Source: CAYPFY01 sp964410105
Lineage (GTDB): Bacteria > Bacteroidota > Ignavibacteria > UBA10030 > SZUA-254
Direction of reading: 5' to 3'
Assembly: GCA_964410105.1 (NCBI GenBank)
Contig: CAYPFY010000016.1
Location: 13,101 to 77,100, forward strand
DNA: 64,000 nt
The position numbers and the translations under genes were made by a program. The notes under the pieces were generated by a model. It was not told the origin of the DNA. It was given only the letters and a program-made list of their open reading frames with translations, and ran no database searches. Below are positions 18,009 to 25,826 of the stretch, one piece after another (the stretch's first letter is position 1; each line of letters starts with the position of its first letter).

Positions 18009-18920
18009 ATGAAGTATGTCCTATCGGTTGCTTCTATTGCCCTGCTGGGCATTACTCCGTCCTGCAGCGACCTCTCTCATAAATCTTCGGACAATTCCTC
18101 CTATCCCGTCAAGTTCTCCGTCGGAAACGTCGACCCACGATTCGGAGTTTCCCCGGAGAAATTAAGGGTGCTCACAGATAAGGCGGTTTCAGTCTGGGAA
18201 GAGCCCGTCGGGCTCCATCTGTTCGAGCCCGATGACCCGGCCCCGCTGAAGATAAATCTGGTCTTCGACGACCGTCAGCAAAAGAAATTTGATGAAAAAC
18301 ACCTGCGGTCGAAGCTCGACGCGGGGGGAAAATCGTATGATGTTCTCATGCAGGAATACGATTCGGAGGTGCTTCTTGAAAAAAAGCTCGAGAGCGACTA
18401 CGCTTCCGAACAATCCTCCCTTCAGCAGAAGCTTGATGCCCATAATGCGCGCGTGGCATACTGGAATGCGCGGGGGGGAGCCCCGAGCGTGGAATTCTCC
18501 AGTCTTTCGATTGCGGAAAGGGAGATCGATAATCTGCGAGAAAGTCTCGAACGACACCGGCAGTATCTCAATAAGACGAACGACAATGTTAAGAGCCTCT
18601 CCGATGCGATCAATAATCTGGTTACCGATTATAATCTTCAGGTGAGTAATTATAACGGGCGATTCGTGGGGTCGAGGGAATTCGAAAAAGGCGCGTTCAA
18701 CGGCAGGGAGATCAATATCTATGAGTTCGACGATGACGCCGATCTTGAGCTCACCCTTATCCATGAGCTCGGTCATGCCCTGGGCTTTGATCATGTTGAC
18801 GATCCTCAGTCGATTATGTATTATAAGCTTGAGAAACAGGACAGGAAGAATATTCACCTCTCAGCCCAGGACCTCAATCTTGTGAAGCGAAAATTTTCCG
18901 AGCTGACAAAAAGATTCTAG
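18009..18920 (+). CDS. Matrixin-like metalloprotease lipoprotein with inserted coiled coil
   Basis: A predicted exported zinc protease of 303 residues. The ATG at 18009 begins a signal sequence (MKYVLSVASIALLGITPSC) in which the Cys could be lipidated, though the box is not a canonical LAGC. Residues ~85-220 are strongly helical and charged (for example EREIDNLRESLERHR), likely a coiled coil splitting the protease fold. Near the end is HELGHALGFDHVDD followed by SIMYY, the HExxHxxGxxH zinc-binding signature and Met-turn of matrixin-type metzincins. All three His ligands and the catalytic Glu are present, so it should be active. The role of the coiled coil, perhaps as a spacer or partner-binding arm, is inference. 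Confidence 0.82.
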   Translation: MKYVLSVASIALLGITPSCSDLSHKSSDNSSYPVKFSVGNVDPRFGVSPEKLRVLTDKAVSVWEEPVGLHLFEPDDPAPLKINLVFDDRQQKKFDEKHLRSKLDAGGKSYDVLMQEYDSEVLLEKKLESDYASEQSSLQQKLDAHNARVAYWNARGGAPSVEFSSLSIAEREIDNLRESLERHRQYLNKTNDNVKSLSDAINNLVTDYNLQVSNYNGRFVGSREFEKGAFNGREINIYEFDDDADLELTLIHELGHALGFDHVDDPQSIMYYKLEKQDRKNIHLSAQDLNLVKRKFSELTKRF

Positions 18921-19017
18921 TTTGGTTGGAAAAGATCAGATATCAAACGGGAAGGCCCTTGCCACGCAGTCCGTTTCATACAGGACGGTGGGCCAAAACC
19001 CACTTACGGCCAAACTC

Positions 19018-19743
19018 ATGACGCTCAAATTCTCGGACTCGGCTCTTGCTCAATCCCGGCGCCGGGCCCTGACTATTCAGTTGCTCCTCCCTGCAGGGCT
19101 GGCGCTTTTCTTGTATTTCATGCCTCCCGTCGCAGGGGGTCTCCGTATGAAAATCGAAGCCGCAATCATCACGATCCTCGCTTTCGAGTCGATGTCGATC
19201 ATTCAATCCCGGAGCGTGTTCCGCAAGCTGAAAGAGCTCGCAGTCGAGATTTTCCCCGATCGGCTCGAACGGAAGGGAGGCAAGTTTACTGAGAAGATTG
19301 CTTTCACGGATATCACGGGTGTACGTATCGAGGATCGCCGCGCGGGCGGGATCGCATCGATCAGGCTGAGGGTGCAAGGTCGCGGTCAGCTCGTGCTTCA
19401 CGGGTTCGAGGACATGGAACTACTGGCCCGGTCCATAGAGGAGGGCGTATCGGATAAATCCATCATCCTGAGGAAGTCGCAGGCTCTCGATTGGAATAAC
19501 CCGCTTTACACGGTCGGCGGAGCTTCTCTCATGATACCGGTCATGCTCCTTCTCCAAAGACTGGAGGATAATGTTTACTTGGGGATTTCCGTTTTGTTCT
19601 TCTTCGTCGTCGGCATTTTCATCGCAGCGTATAGGCCGATTAGCCGAAGCGCGGGGGAACGGTTTTCCAGATATGAGCTGGTGGTCGGGATTCTCTCCAT
19701 GGTCCTCGCCCTGGGGATCGCAATCTTCATGTTCTGGCTCTGA
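19018..19743 (+). CDS. Integral membrane protein with PH-like cytoplasmic segment
   Basis: A 241-residue membrane protein of unknown function. A TTG at 18922 opens the frame, but the ATG at 19018 removes a polar N-terminus of unlikely composition and is preferred. It has two hydrophobic helices near residues 18-62, a soluble region with strand-like segments (VEIFPDRLERKGGKFTEKIAFTDI is representative in type, with VRIEDRRAGG after it) that resembles a bacterial PH-like domain, then two or three C-terminal helices ending LGIAIFMFWL. It follows the matrixin gene by 97 bases on the same strand. No catalytic motif is visible. Confidence 0.6.
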   Translation: MTLKFSDSALAQSRRRALTIQLLLPAGLALFLYFMPPVAGGLRMKIEAAIITILAFESMSIIQSRSVFRKLKELAVEIFPDRLERKGGKFTEKIAFTDITGVRIEDRRAGGIASIRLRVQGRGQLVLHGFEDMELLARSIEEGVSDKSIILRKSQALDWNNPLYTVGGASLMIPVMLLLQRLEDNVYLGISVLFFFVVGIFIAAYRPISRSAGERFSRYELVVGILSMVLALGIAIFMFWL

Positions 19744-20168
19744 GCCAGGGACAACCGACCATCAATTCGGGAGGATCAAGAGCCTTTCGGATTGCCCTCA
19801 GCACCTGGGTTCGCGATCAGACGCGTAAGGATCTTGGCCCATCAGGCCAAGGGTGGTGTCATTGGGAGATGCAAGAATTTAGCCTGGAATTCCACAGGAT
19901 TAGTTTTCGGTGTGTGATTCTATCGGGTGGAGCTTGTATGTGCGGCCTGACCCGGTCGCACAGTCAGCCTCGTTATACGATCCTTTTGATTGTCGTTCGG
20001 AATGAAATCTCATCCTTCCTCACGCGGACGCTCAACGGGAGGAGGAAACATGCTCGTCCTCAGGATCTGTTTTCGAGGCTCACGCGATAGAACATCATTG
20101 GGTTGCAGGCGGGAAAAAGGCGATTCGTGCGAGGTCTTCTGTAACGGAGGTATCCAGCGGAACACGTG
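19744..20168. other. Intergenic region upstream of tRNA-Arg
   Basis: About 425 bases with no supported gene. A perfect 7-bp hairpin (CTTGGCC at 19833, loop CATCA, GGCCAAG to 19851) lacks a T run. A 42-codon frame from 20050 has a strong AGGAGG before its ATG but no recognisable product and runs into the tRNA gene on the other strand, so it is not called. Confidence 0.4.
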
Positions 20169-20242
20169 TGCGCCCTGAGGGAGTCGAACCCCCAACCCTC
20201 AGATCCGAAGTCTGATGCTCTATCCAGTTGAGCTAAGGGCGC
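20169..20242 (-). tRNA. tRNA-Arg (anticodon TCG)
   Basis: A 74-base tRNA on the minus strand. The 7-bp acceptor stem (GCGCCCT with AGGGCGC) and discriminator A are clear. The anticodon arm TCAGA-CTTCGGA-TCTGA gives loop CTTCGGA with anticodon TCG, reading CGA arginine codons. The T arm contains GGTTCGACTCC, the usual TTCGA loop, and the D arm contains AGCTCAACTGGATAGAGC. CCA is not encoded. Confidence 0.95.
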
Positions 20243-20582
20243 AGGAAAAATTCGCTTGCGGGTGTTTATGAAGCGGCCCACTACGAGTTAGACCGATCTG
20301 ATACGAACCGGTTGAACCAGTGGCTCGGCTGTCGACAGGTTCTCCGCGTCTCCGACGCGGATATGTAAATATAACATTTTGCAAATCGGGAGCAATAGCT
20401 CGCATGGCTCCGGATCGCGCATAGATCAAATTTTTCTAAGGGTTTCAATGTTTTAAGCGGGAAAAGGCTGCCCCCGCCCGGAGGCCTGGTCCAACACATG
20501 AACTGAACGATTCCCAGGCTCCCCGTGTGCGGGAGGCCGTAGCCGTCGCCGGGCCGAAATCCGATTTTTCCGAGCCGGAACC
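20243..20582. other. Intergenic region with a perfect hairpin
   Basis: No gene is supported here. A perfect 8-bp stem with a TCC loop lies at 20343-20361 (TCCGCGTC/GACGCGGA). It has no T run in either direction and sits upstream of the tRNA on the minus strand. It could be a processing or protein-binding site; its function is unknown. Confidence 0.4.
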
Positions 20583-20611
20583 TTGACTTGTAATGCGAAT
20601 GTTCCTACATT
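20583..20611 (+). promoter_or_regulatory. Predicted sigma-70-type promoter
   Basis: TTGACT at 20583-20588, 17-base spacer, TACATT at 20606-20611. The boxes are identical to those of the arsR-like gene (23052-23024, minus strand). This supports the start at 20664 rather than any upstream codon. Confidence 0.55.
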
Positions 20612-20663
20612 GGAGACACACTTCGTTTTTCTTCCATCAATCTCAACAATCAAGGAGCGCGCC

Positions 20664-20963
20664 ATGTTCATCGTCCGCAATATCATGTACTGCAAGCCCG
20701 GCCAGGTTCGTGGAATGGTCGACACATTCAAGAATTTGTCCAAAACCCTCAAGAAGATTGGGGTTAAGGAGCCGATGCGCATTATGACCGATGTCGTCGG
20801 AGAACGATACTGGACCTGCGTCGTTGAAACGGAAGTGGATAGCATCGAGAAATGGAATCAGCGGATGCAGGAGTCAATGAAGGATAAGGAAGTGCAGAAG
20901 GTTATGAAGGATTATCACACGTTCGTCGAAAACGGGCGGCGAGAGATCTTTCAGATCGAGTAG
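20664..20963 (+). CDS. Small dimeric alpha-beta-barrel-fold (ABM/NIPSNAP-like) protein
   Basis: A soluble protein of 99 residues, starting at an ATG preceded by AAGGAG. The order of elements (strand MFIVRNIMYCK, helix GQVRGMVDTFKNLSKTLK, strand PMRIMTDVVGE, strand WTCVVETEV, helix EKWNQRMQESM, C-terminal strand) fits a single ferredoxin-like ABM unit that would pair as a dimer. Members include monooxygenase-like and stress-response proteins, but no catalytic residue identifies a reaction here. It has its own promoter and terminator, so it is a single-gene transcript. Confidence 0.65.
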   Translation: MFIVRNIMYCKPGQVRGMVDTFKNLSKTLKKIGVKEPMRIMTDVVGERYWTCVVETEVDSIEKWNQRMQESMKDKEVQKVMKDYHTFVENGRREIFQIE

Positions 20964-20983
20964 TGAAGAGCTGAACTGATCCC

Positions 20984-21003
20984 GGGCCCGTTCGGGCCTT
21001 TTT
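20984..21003 (+). terminator. Intrinsic terminator
   Basis: Stem GGGCCC-G/TT/C-GGGCCT-type hairpin (GGCCC, loop GTTC, GGGCC) followed by TTTTT, about 20 bases after the stop codon at 20963. Confidence 0.8.
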
Positions 21004-21073
21004 AACAGTGTGGCGCCCCTCCGAGCCTGTCCCCCTGAACGGACCGCGGCGGCGGAGGGGCACCAGACGTTCC

Positions 21074-21682
21074 TCAGAAGCTGAAATTGTACGAGATTCC
21101 TCCTCCGATCCCCGCATCGCTCCACTCCTGGCTTTCCAGCAGGTTGCCATTGTCTCTCTTGGAGAATATGTGGTCGAAACTCCCCCGAACATCAAGAGCC
21201 ACATCCTCCGTGAGTCTGACGCTGACTCCTGCCAGCCCCTCCAGCCCGAAGTTCGTCGTCTTTAGCTCGTTACCCGAGACAGAGACCGTGCTTCCGTCCT
21301 GCTGATATAGCGAATTGAATATCCCGGCCGAGGCTCCGACGTATGGCTGCACTCTGTCGGTGTTTATGAGCTGGCCAAAGTTGTACGTTAATCCTCCGAG
21401 CACCGGGATTTGGACGAGCTTGCGTCCGTCCACCGACTGGTAATTGGTCCAGCCGTAGCCGGATTCCACAAAAAGCGTCACTCCCGAACCGATCCCATAC
21501 CCTAGTGCCCCGCTGAACGAAGGGCCGACCTTGGAATCGGTTGAGCCGGCCCCGACAAGGATCGATGCGTCAGACGCGCCCCGGAGCGTTATCCGATTCT
21601 CGGGTGCGACCTGGGCGTATCCCGGGCTCGCAAGAGTTCCGAGAAGAACCGACATCATGAGAGATTTCCAGAAGTTTTTCAT
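21074..21682 (-). CDS. Small outer-membrane beta-barrel protein
   Basis: A predicted outer-membrane protein of 202 residues. The first ~24 residues are a signal peptide ending SPGYAQ. The rest is a series of alternating amphipathic strands (GPSFSGALGYGI, VTLFVESGYGW, VQPYVGASAG, LEGLAGVSVRL) with polar loops and a C-terminal aromatic residue (YNFSF), as in eight-stranded OmpW/OmpA-like barrels. It follows the histidine kinase gene on the same strand with a gap of only 17 bases, so the pair is likely one operon and this barrel may be an output of the sensor. No OmpA peptidoglycan-binding domain is attached. Confidence 0.78.
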   Translation of the reverse strand: MKNFWKSLMMSVLLGTLASPGYAQVAPENRITLRGASDASILVGAGSTDSKVGPSFSGALGYGIGSGVTLFVESGYGWTNYQSVDGRKLVQIPVLGGLTYNFGQLINTDRVQPYVGASAGIFNSLYQQDGSTVSVSGNELKTTNFGLEGLAGVSVRLTEDVALDVRGSFDHIFSKRDNGNLLESQEWSDAGIGGGISYNFSF

Positions 21683-21699
21683 AATGGTACCTCGCTTTT

Positions 21700-22566
21700 T
21701 TATTGTGATTGGTTTTCGACAGTTTCAAGTCTTGTCGGGGACTTTATTAGTCCCGCCATTGGGAGTCGGCGGGTTTTTGGCGTTGAACCCGAATTCTGAC
21801 GCTTTTCTGTCAGCGGGAGGTGAATGTAAAACGAACTTCCATGGCCTCGCTGGCTCTCGACCCGGATTCTTCCCCCGTGCACTTCAACGGCAAGCTTACA
21901 GAAAGCGAGTCCGAGACCGCTTCCGGCATGAGCGCCGGGCGTGTCAGCACGCTCGAATTTCCCGAAAATTTTCGGTAAGAAATCATGCGGGATTCCCGAT
22001 CCGTTGTCGATGACGGCGATCAAGACCTCTCGCTGCCTCTTTTCGAGGCGTACTTCGATCGTCCCATCCTCAGCCGTGTGCTTGACGGCGTTGTCAAGGA
22101 GGTTCGTCAATACGCGCCGCATGAGCTCGGGGTCAATCGTTACCCCGACCGCGGGCGCACGGTTTGTGAAGAGAAGCACGCGCGGCCCGAAAAGCCCAGA
22201 CTCGCTTAGGCGCACCATCGTCGTGACGAGGAACTGGTCTATCGCGACCGGCATCGTCTGAATCGCCGGCTTGTGTCCTATCCTGCCGAGATCAAGGAGA
22301 TTTTGAATCATCGACATCATGGTCTCGCCGCTCCGTGCAGCTTGGCGGAGGAGGTTCTGCTGTGATTTTGGCAAGTGATTTTTTTGGCGTAAAACATCCA
22401 GGGTCAGCAGGATCGTGTTGAGCGGCGTCTTGAGATCGTGAATTATCATCTGAGCGTAATCACCATCAAGCCTCGGAATGATTGCGGTCTTTCGTGCTTG
22501 TTTTTCCCCATCGGTCAGTGTCACGAGGCGGTCGTGTGGGCTGCCGACACCATGCGAACTGTTCAT
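21700..22566 (-). CDS. Sensor histidine kinase without membrane segments
   Basis: A soluble two-component kinase of 288 residues. The ATG at 22566 has AGGA seven bases upstream and is preferred to upstream TTG codons. Visible boxes: H-box MIIHDLKTPLN with the phosphoacceptor His, N-box RVLTNLLDNAVKHT, G1 DNGSGIP, F-box FGKFER and G2 GSGLGLAFC. The N-terminus is short and polar, with no sensor or transmembrane domain, so input must come from a partner. No response regulator is adjacent; receivers at 25827-26195 and 32764-33141 are possible partners. A dyad similar to the arsR operator lies 143 bases upstream, so the ArsR-like protein may control it. Confidence 0.88.
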   Translation of the reverse strand: MNSSHGVGSPHDRLVTLTDGEKQARKTAIIPRLDGDYAQMIIHDLKTPLNTILLTLDVLRQKNHLPKSQQNLLRQAARSGETMMSMIQNLLDLGRIGHKPAIQTMPVAIDQFLVTTMVRLSESGLFGPRVLLFTNRAPAVGVTIDPELMRRVLTNLLDNAVKHTAEDGTIEVRLEKRQREVLIAVIDNGSGIPHDFLPKIFGKFERADTPGAHAGSGLGLAFCKLAVEVHGGRIRVESQRGHGSSFYIHLPLTEKRQNSGSTPKTRRLPMAGLIKSPTRLETVENQSQ

Positions 22567-22708
22567 GCTAATTCCTGATTTTCTGTGACGTGAAGCGTTT
22601 GCAATACGCGACTTTATTGATTGAGACGTACGGCCGAGAGATTTATTGTTGAGTAAATCGTGCAAGTTTGTAACCGTATGCGATTGAGAGACTTATCGAC
22701 AGATTGAA

Positions 22709-22722
22709 ATATATCGATATAT
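22709..22722. promoter_or_regulatory. Candidate second ArsR-family operator
   Basis: A perfect 14-base palindrome (ATATATCGATATAT) between the arsR-like gene and the kinase gene. Its half-site fits the ATATATyGAwA pattern of the dyad over the arsR-like promoter. Confidence 0.45.
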
Positions 22723-22737
22723 AGCGCAAAAAAAATT

Positions 22738-23016
22738 CTATTTTGAAACCATGGCAAGCATGCCTGCAAATTCAGCGAAAACTTTCTTGTTGACGGAGAT
22801 GGTGACATGACGGCCATTCTTGACCGCATCAAGCAGGCCTGCCTCAAAGAGAATCTTGATGTGGTGGGAAACCGTCGGCTGCGACAGGTTGCCGAGCTTG
22901 ACGGCATCTCCACAGGTTATTTTCCCCCGCCCGGCGATTTCCTTCAAAATCCGCAGCCTCGTCCTGTCGGCGAGCGCTTTGGCTATCTTGACCATCTGAT
23001 CATCGGGTGTTCTCAT
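22738..23016 (-). CDS. ArsR-family winged-helix transcriptional repressor
   Basis: A 92-residue DNA-binding protein of normal ArsR/SmtB size. The helix-turn-helix is seen as GDAVKLGNLSQPTVSHHIKI (residues ~36-55), followed by a wing with VKNGRHVTISVN. A single Cys (ITCGDAV, residue ~35) precedes the recognition helix; no CxC arsenic/cadmium motif is seen, so the inducer is not a classic ArsR metal by sequence and could be a redox signal or other ligand. Its promoter overlaps a 24-base dyad, which suggests autorepression, and a related palindrome lies before the downstream kinase gene. The start codon is almost at the predicted transcription start, so the mRNA may be leaderless. Confidence 0.88.
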   Translation of the reverse strand: MRTPDDQMVKIAKALADRTRLRILKEIAGRGKITCGDAVKLGNLSQPTVSHHIKILFEAGLLDAVKNGRHVTISVNKKVFAEFAGMLAMVSK

Positions 23017-23052
23017 ATATCGAAATGTATCAATATATCAGATCAAAGTCAA
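23015..23052 (-). promoter_or_regulatory. Promoter of the arsR-like gene with overlapping dyad operator
   Basis: Minus-strand boxes: TTGACT (23052-23047), 17-base spacer, TACATT (23029-23024). The dyad at 23015-23038 has half-sites ATATATCGAAAT and ATATATTGATAC, matching at 9 of 12 positions, and covers the -10 box. Confidence 0.55.
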
Positions 23053-23283
23053 GTCCCGCCCTCCATCCGACAGCCGGTCCATACTTCATGAAATTTTCCC
23101 TATATTGAGATTAGCAAAAACTCAGGCTTTTCCCGCATTTTGCCGACTTTCCCTGACGAGGGTTAAACCTTGCGCGGGTTCGAAAGTCCATTGGGAAAAC
23201 CCGGTCGCTTGAGACATCCGGCCGGAGCCGGGGGTTGAATCTACCCTTCATGAGAGAAAGTTCCCCAAATACTTTCACCGACG

Positions 23284-23694
23284 ATGGACCGTAAAGAGTT
23301 CCTGTCAATGCTCGGATTCGGCGCCGCGGCCATAGCGTGCGGAAATTGCCTGGGCTGCTCCACGAAGGACCAGGTCACAGCGCCAACCGGGGTCGATTTT
23401 ACGCTGGATCTCAATGCCCCCGCCAACGCCCCGCTTCATTCCAATGGGGGATATGTCTATAATGACAATGTGATTGTCGCACGGACCCTTGCCGGCGCCT
23501 ACGTGGCCCTCAGCCAATCGTGCACTCATGCGGGGACGACAGTACAGTTCGACGGGCCCAATGACCGATTCCATTGCCCCGCACACGGCTCGAATTTCAG
23601 GACGGACGGCTCCGTAATCAATGGCCCGGCGGCAAGCCCGCTCCAGAAGTATAACACGTCACTTTCTGGCTCTTCGCTCCGGGTCTTCTCGTAG
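23284..23694 (+). CDS. Exported Rieske [2Fe-2S] protein
   Basis: A 136-residue iron-sulfur protein. A hydrophobic N-terminal stretch (LGFGAAAIACGNCLGCS) could be a Tat-like or lipoprotein signal; the short basic MDRKEF start lacks a clear twin-Arg. The two cluster-binding motifs are Cys80-x-His82 (CTHAG) and Cys98-x-x-His101 (CPAHGS), 17-18 residues apart, as in Rieske domains. The overall length matches the soluble domain of bc-complex Rieske proteins or small arsenite-oxidase-type subunits. No cytochrome b or other partner is in the window. It is probably an electron carrier or accessory subunit in the periplasm. Confidence 0.85.
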   Translation: MDRKEFLSMLGFGAAAIACGNCLGCSTKDQVTAPTGVDFTLDLNAPANAPLHSNGGYVYNDNVIVARTLAGAYVALSQSCTHAGTTVQFDGPNDRFHCPAHGSNFRTDGSVINGPAASPLQKYNTSLSGSSLRVFS

Positions 23695-23849
23695 CACGCC
23701 TGATCCAGGCTATAGATAGCGGTATCCCCACGGAAAGTAACGGCGTTTGAGGCTCTGCGGTCTCGGGATAACCCCTGAGATTTCGGAGAATGAATTTTGA
23801 CGGATTATTGTTATGCCTAGGGGGAGATTTTTTCGGAAAGGTGGACCCT

Positions 23850-24410
23850 ATGCTTAATCTGTTTGCAGGCCTTGCATTTATCCTCGTCTTGTCAAGCTAT
23901 GCCGAGTCGCAATATACCCGACTCGGCGATTCGAAGCCCGAGCAGGATTCTCTCCTCCCCGCGATGACCCTCCAGGATGTGATCGATCTCTCGAAAGCGA
24001 AGGTGAGCGACGACGTTATCATCGACCAGATGAGATCGACACAGTCCTACTTTCAGCTGTCGACGAACGATATTATTGCTCTCAAAAACGAAGGAGTCAG
24101 CGAGAAGGTGATCACTGCCATGATCAAGTCAAGCCCCCCGGCACAAAGCTCTTCTCGATCTTCCGGGTATTATTATGGCGGCTATTATTATCCCTACCCG
24201 TACTGGTGGTATCCGGGTCTTTACTTCGCCTTCCGGTATCCCTACATCTGGCCGCATCACTCTCACTATTATGTCCCTTACCATGGGTTCCGCTACCCCA
24301 CCCGCGTGTTTGCGCACGGCGGTTTCGCCACACGGGGATTCGGCCACCAGGGCTTCGGCATGAGAGGATTTGGAGGATTCGGCCACCGGGGTTTCGGCAG
24401 CCACCGATGA
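23850..24410 (+). CDS. Secreted protein with Tyr/Gly/His-rich C-terminal tail
   Basis: A predicted exported protein of 186 residues. The ATG at 23850 (AAAGGTGG just upstream) begins a signal peptide ending SSYAES. Residues ~35-95 contain two similar helical units, QDVIDLSKAKVSDDVIIDQM and NDIIALKNEGVSEKVITAM, a repeat often seen before low-complexity tails. The last ~85 residues are an aromatic and Gly/His-rich tail (YYYGGYYYPYPYWWY; repeated G-F-G-x-x-GFG units). It stands alone. A cell-surface, metal-binding or adhesive tail is possible but not shown. Confidence 0.6.
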   Translation: MLNLFAGLAFILVLSSYAESQYTRLGDSKPEQDSLLPAMTLQDVIDLSKAKVSDDVIIDQMRSTQSYFQLSTNDIIALKNEGVSEKVITAMIKSSPPAQSSSRSSGYYYGGYYYPYPYWWYPGLYFAFRYPYIWPHHSHYYVPYHGFRYPTRVFAHGGFATRGFGHQGFGMRGFGGFGHRGFGSHR

Positions 24411-24529
24411 ACCAATTGTGAACCCTGAGTTTCAGGCGATGGACGGCTCACCTGTAGAATCGCTGGCGGTGTCGCCTGTGTGGATTGATCGAAGAGAAAA
24501 ACTGTGAATCTTCTGGGAGGGGCGTCTGC

Positions 24530-25804
24530 CTAGCCGACCGCCCGGTTGTATTCATCAATGGTGGTTATTCCCGCCGTCACCTTTTCCGATGCATCCTGAA
24601 AGATCCGCCGGAATGATGCCGCCTTTGCCGCTTCCTTGAGTTTTTCCATCGACGCTTGCTGGTCGATAAGATCGCGCATTTGCTCGTTGACGATGAGGAC
24701 TTCGTTAATCGATGTCCTTCCCTTATACCCGGTATTGTTGCATTTCTCGCAGCCCTTGCCCCTGCAAAATTTCTTTTGATTCTTAAAATCCCCGTTGAGA
24801 GTGGCCTTCTCCGCGGCCGATGGTTCGTATTCTTCCTTGCACGAGTCACATACCCTTCGTACAAGCTGCTGGTAGGCGACTCCGATCAAGGTCGATGCCA
24901 GCCAGTAGGGGAGTACCCCTAAATTGAGGAGCCGGTAAATGGTGCCGACGGCGTCCCCCGATAACATCGTGCTCAGTACGAGATTCCCCGTGAGTGCCGC
25001 CTCCGCCGCCACCATGCCCGTTTCTGCATCCCGTACCTCGCCCACCATGATCACGTGCGGATTCTGCTTCAATATCGCACGGAGTGCCTCGGCCACCGTG
25101 AGGGACTTTTCGCCCGCAGTCGAAATCTGCGATGCAAAGGCAAGCTTGCATTCTATCGGGTTCTCCACCGTGAGGATGTTCTTGTCCGGCGACTGAATGT
25201 CAGCGACAGCCGCGTACATCGTCGTGGTCTTCCCAGAACTGGACGGGCCGCTCACCAGGAATAAGCCCGTCGGCCGATGAATTATCGACCTGACCTTCGA
25301 CAGATTTTCTTCCGAAAATCCAAGCTCTTCTATATGATAGACCCGCGCATTCTTCGGAAACATCCGCAATGCCACCCGCTCCCCCCAGAGGACGGGCACC
25401 GTGCTGATCCGGACGTCAAACACATGTCCCGCTACGGTGATCGAGAATCGGCCCTCCTGGGGCTTTTTCTTTTCAAAGGCGTTGAGATTCCCCCGCGTCA
25501 TCAGGACATTTGTGAAACTCTCCGCCACATCCTTGGGGAGGTTGATCAACTTCTTCATCATTCCCTCAAGACCCATGCGGATTCTCAGTTCCCCCTCGGC
25601 AGGCTCGAGGTGAAGATCGGTCGCCCCGGCCTTGATGGCCCGCAGCAAAATCTCGTCAACCATCGCTTCGGCCGTCGGCATCCTCGTCGTGCGAAATATC
25701 TCGCGGATTTTTTCTTTTGAAAATGCCCCGACATCGAATTGCTCGAGCGGGATTATGCTCGGAACGTCCTTGAAATCTTCAACCAACGACCCTGCGGAAG
25801 TCAT
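24530..25804 (-). CDS. PilB/GspE-like secretion or pilus ATPase, short and with altered His box
   Basis: A 424-residue cytoplasmic traffic ATPase. The frame extends upstream, but that part overlaps the receiver gene; the ATG at 25804 gives the expected N-terminus (MTSAGSLVEDF). Seen: Walker A GPSSSGKTTT (Lys192), Asp-box VENPIE, Walker B VIMVGEVRD (251-259) and a zinc tetracysteine region (CDSC, then CRGKGCEKC). The usual LSTLHTN-type His box reads LSTMLSGD and the preceding GHL is GNL, so both usual histidines are missing. It also lacks the long N-terminal T2SSE domain of PilB (~560 residues). It follows the receiver gene by 22 bases and lies near two minor-pilin-like gene sets, so it probably powers that system. 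Confidence 0.85.
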   Translation of the reverse strand: MTSAGSLVEDFKDVPSIIPLEQFDVGAFSKEKIREIFRTTRMPTAEAMVDEILLRAIKAGATDLHLEPAEGELRIRMGLEGMMKKLINLPKDVAESFTNVLMTRGNLNAFEKKKPQEGRFSITVAGHVFDVRISTVPVLWGERVALRMFPKNARVYHIEELGFSEENLSKVRSIIHRPTGLFLVSGPSSSGKTTTMYAAVADIQSPDKNILTVENPIECKLAFASQISTAGEKSLTVAEALRAILKQNPHVIMVGEVRDAETGMVAAEAALTGNLVLSTMLSGDAVGTIYRLLNLGVLPYWLASTLIGVAYQQLVRRVCDSCKEEYEPSAAEKATLNGDFKNQKKFCRGKGCEKCNNTGYKGRTSINEVLIVNEQMRDLIDQQASMEKLKEAAKAASFRRIFQDASEKVTAGITTIDEYNRAVG

Positions 25805-25826
25805 CGTCAATGTACTGGTGTGTTTG

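Noticed and set aside
20050..20178. 42-codon frame after a strong AGGAGG
   Set aside because: The product (MLVLRICFRGSRDRTSLG...) has no family features and it runs into the tRNA gene on the other strand; probably chance.
21020..21062. GCCCCTCCG/CGGAGGGGC inverted repeat between convergent genes
   Set aside because: No adjoining T run and the stem is separated by about 25 bases; evidence too weak for a terminator call.
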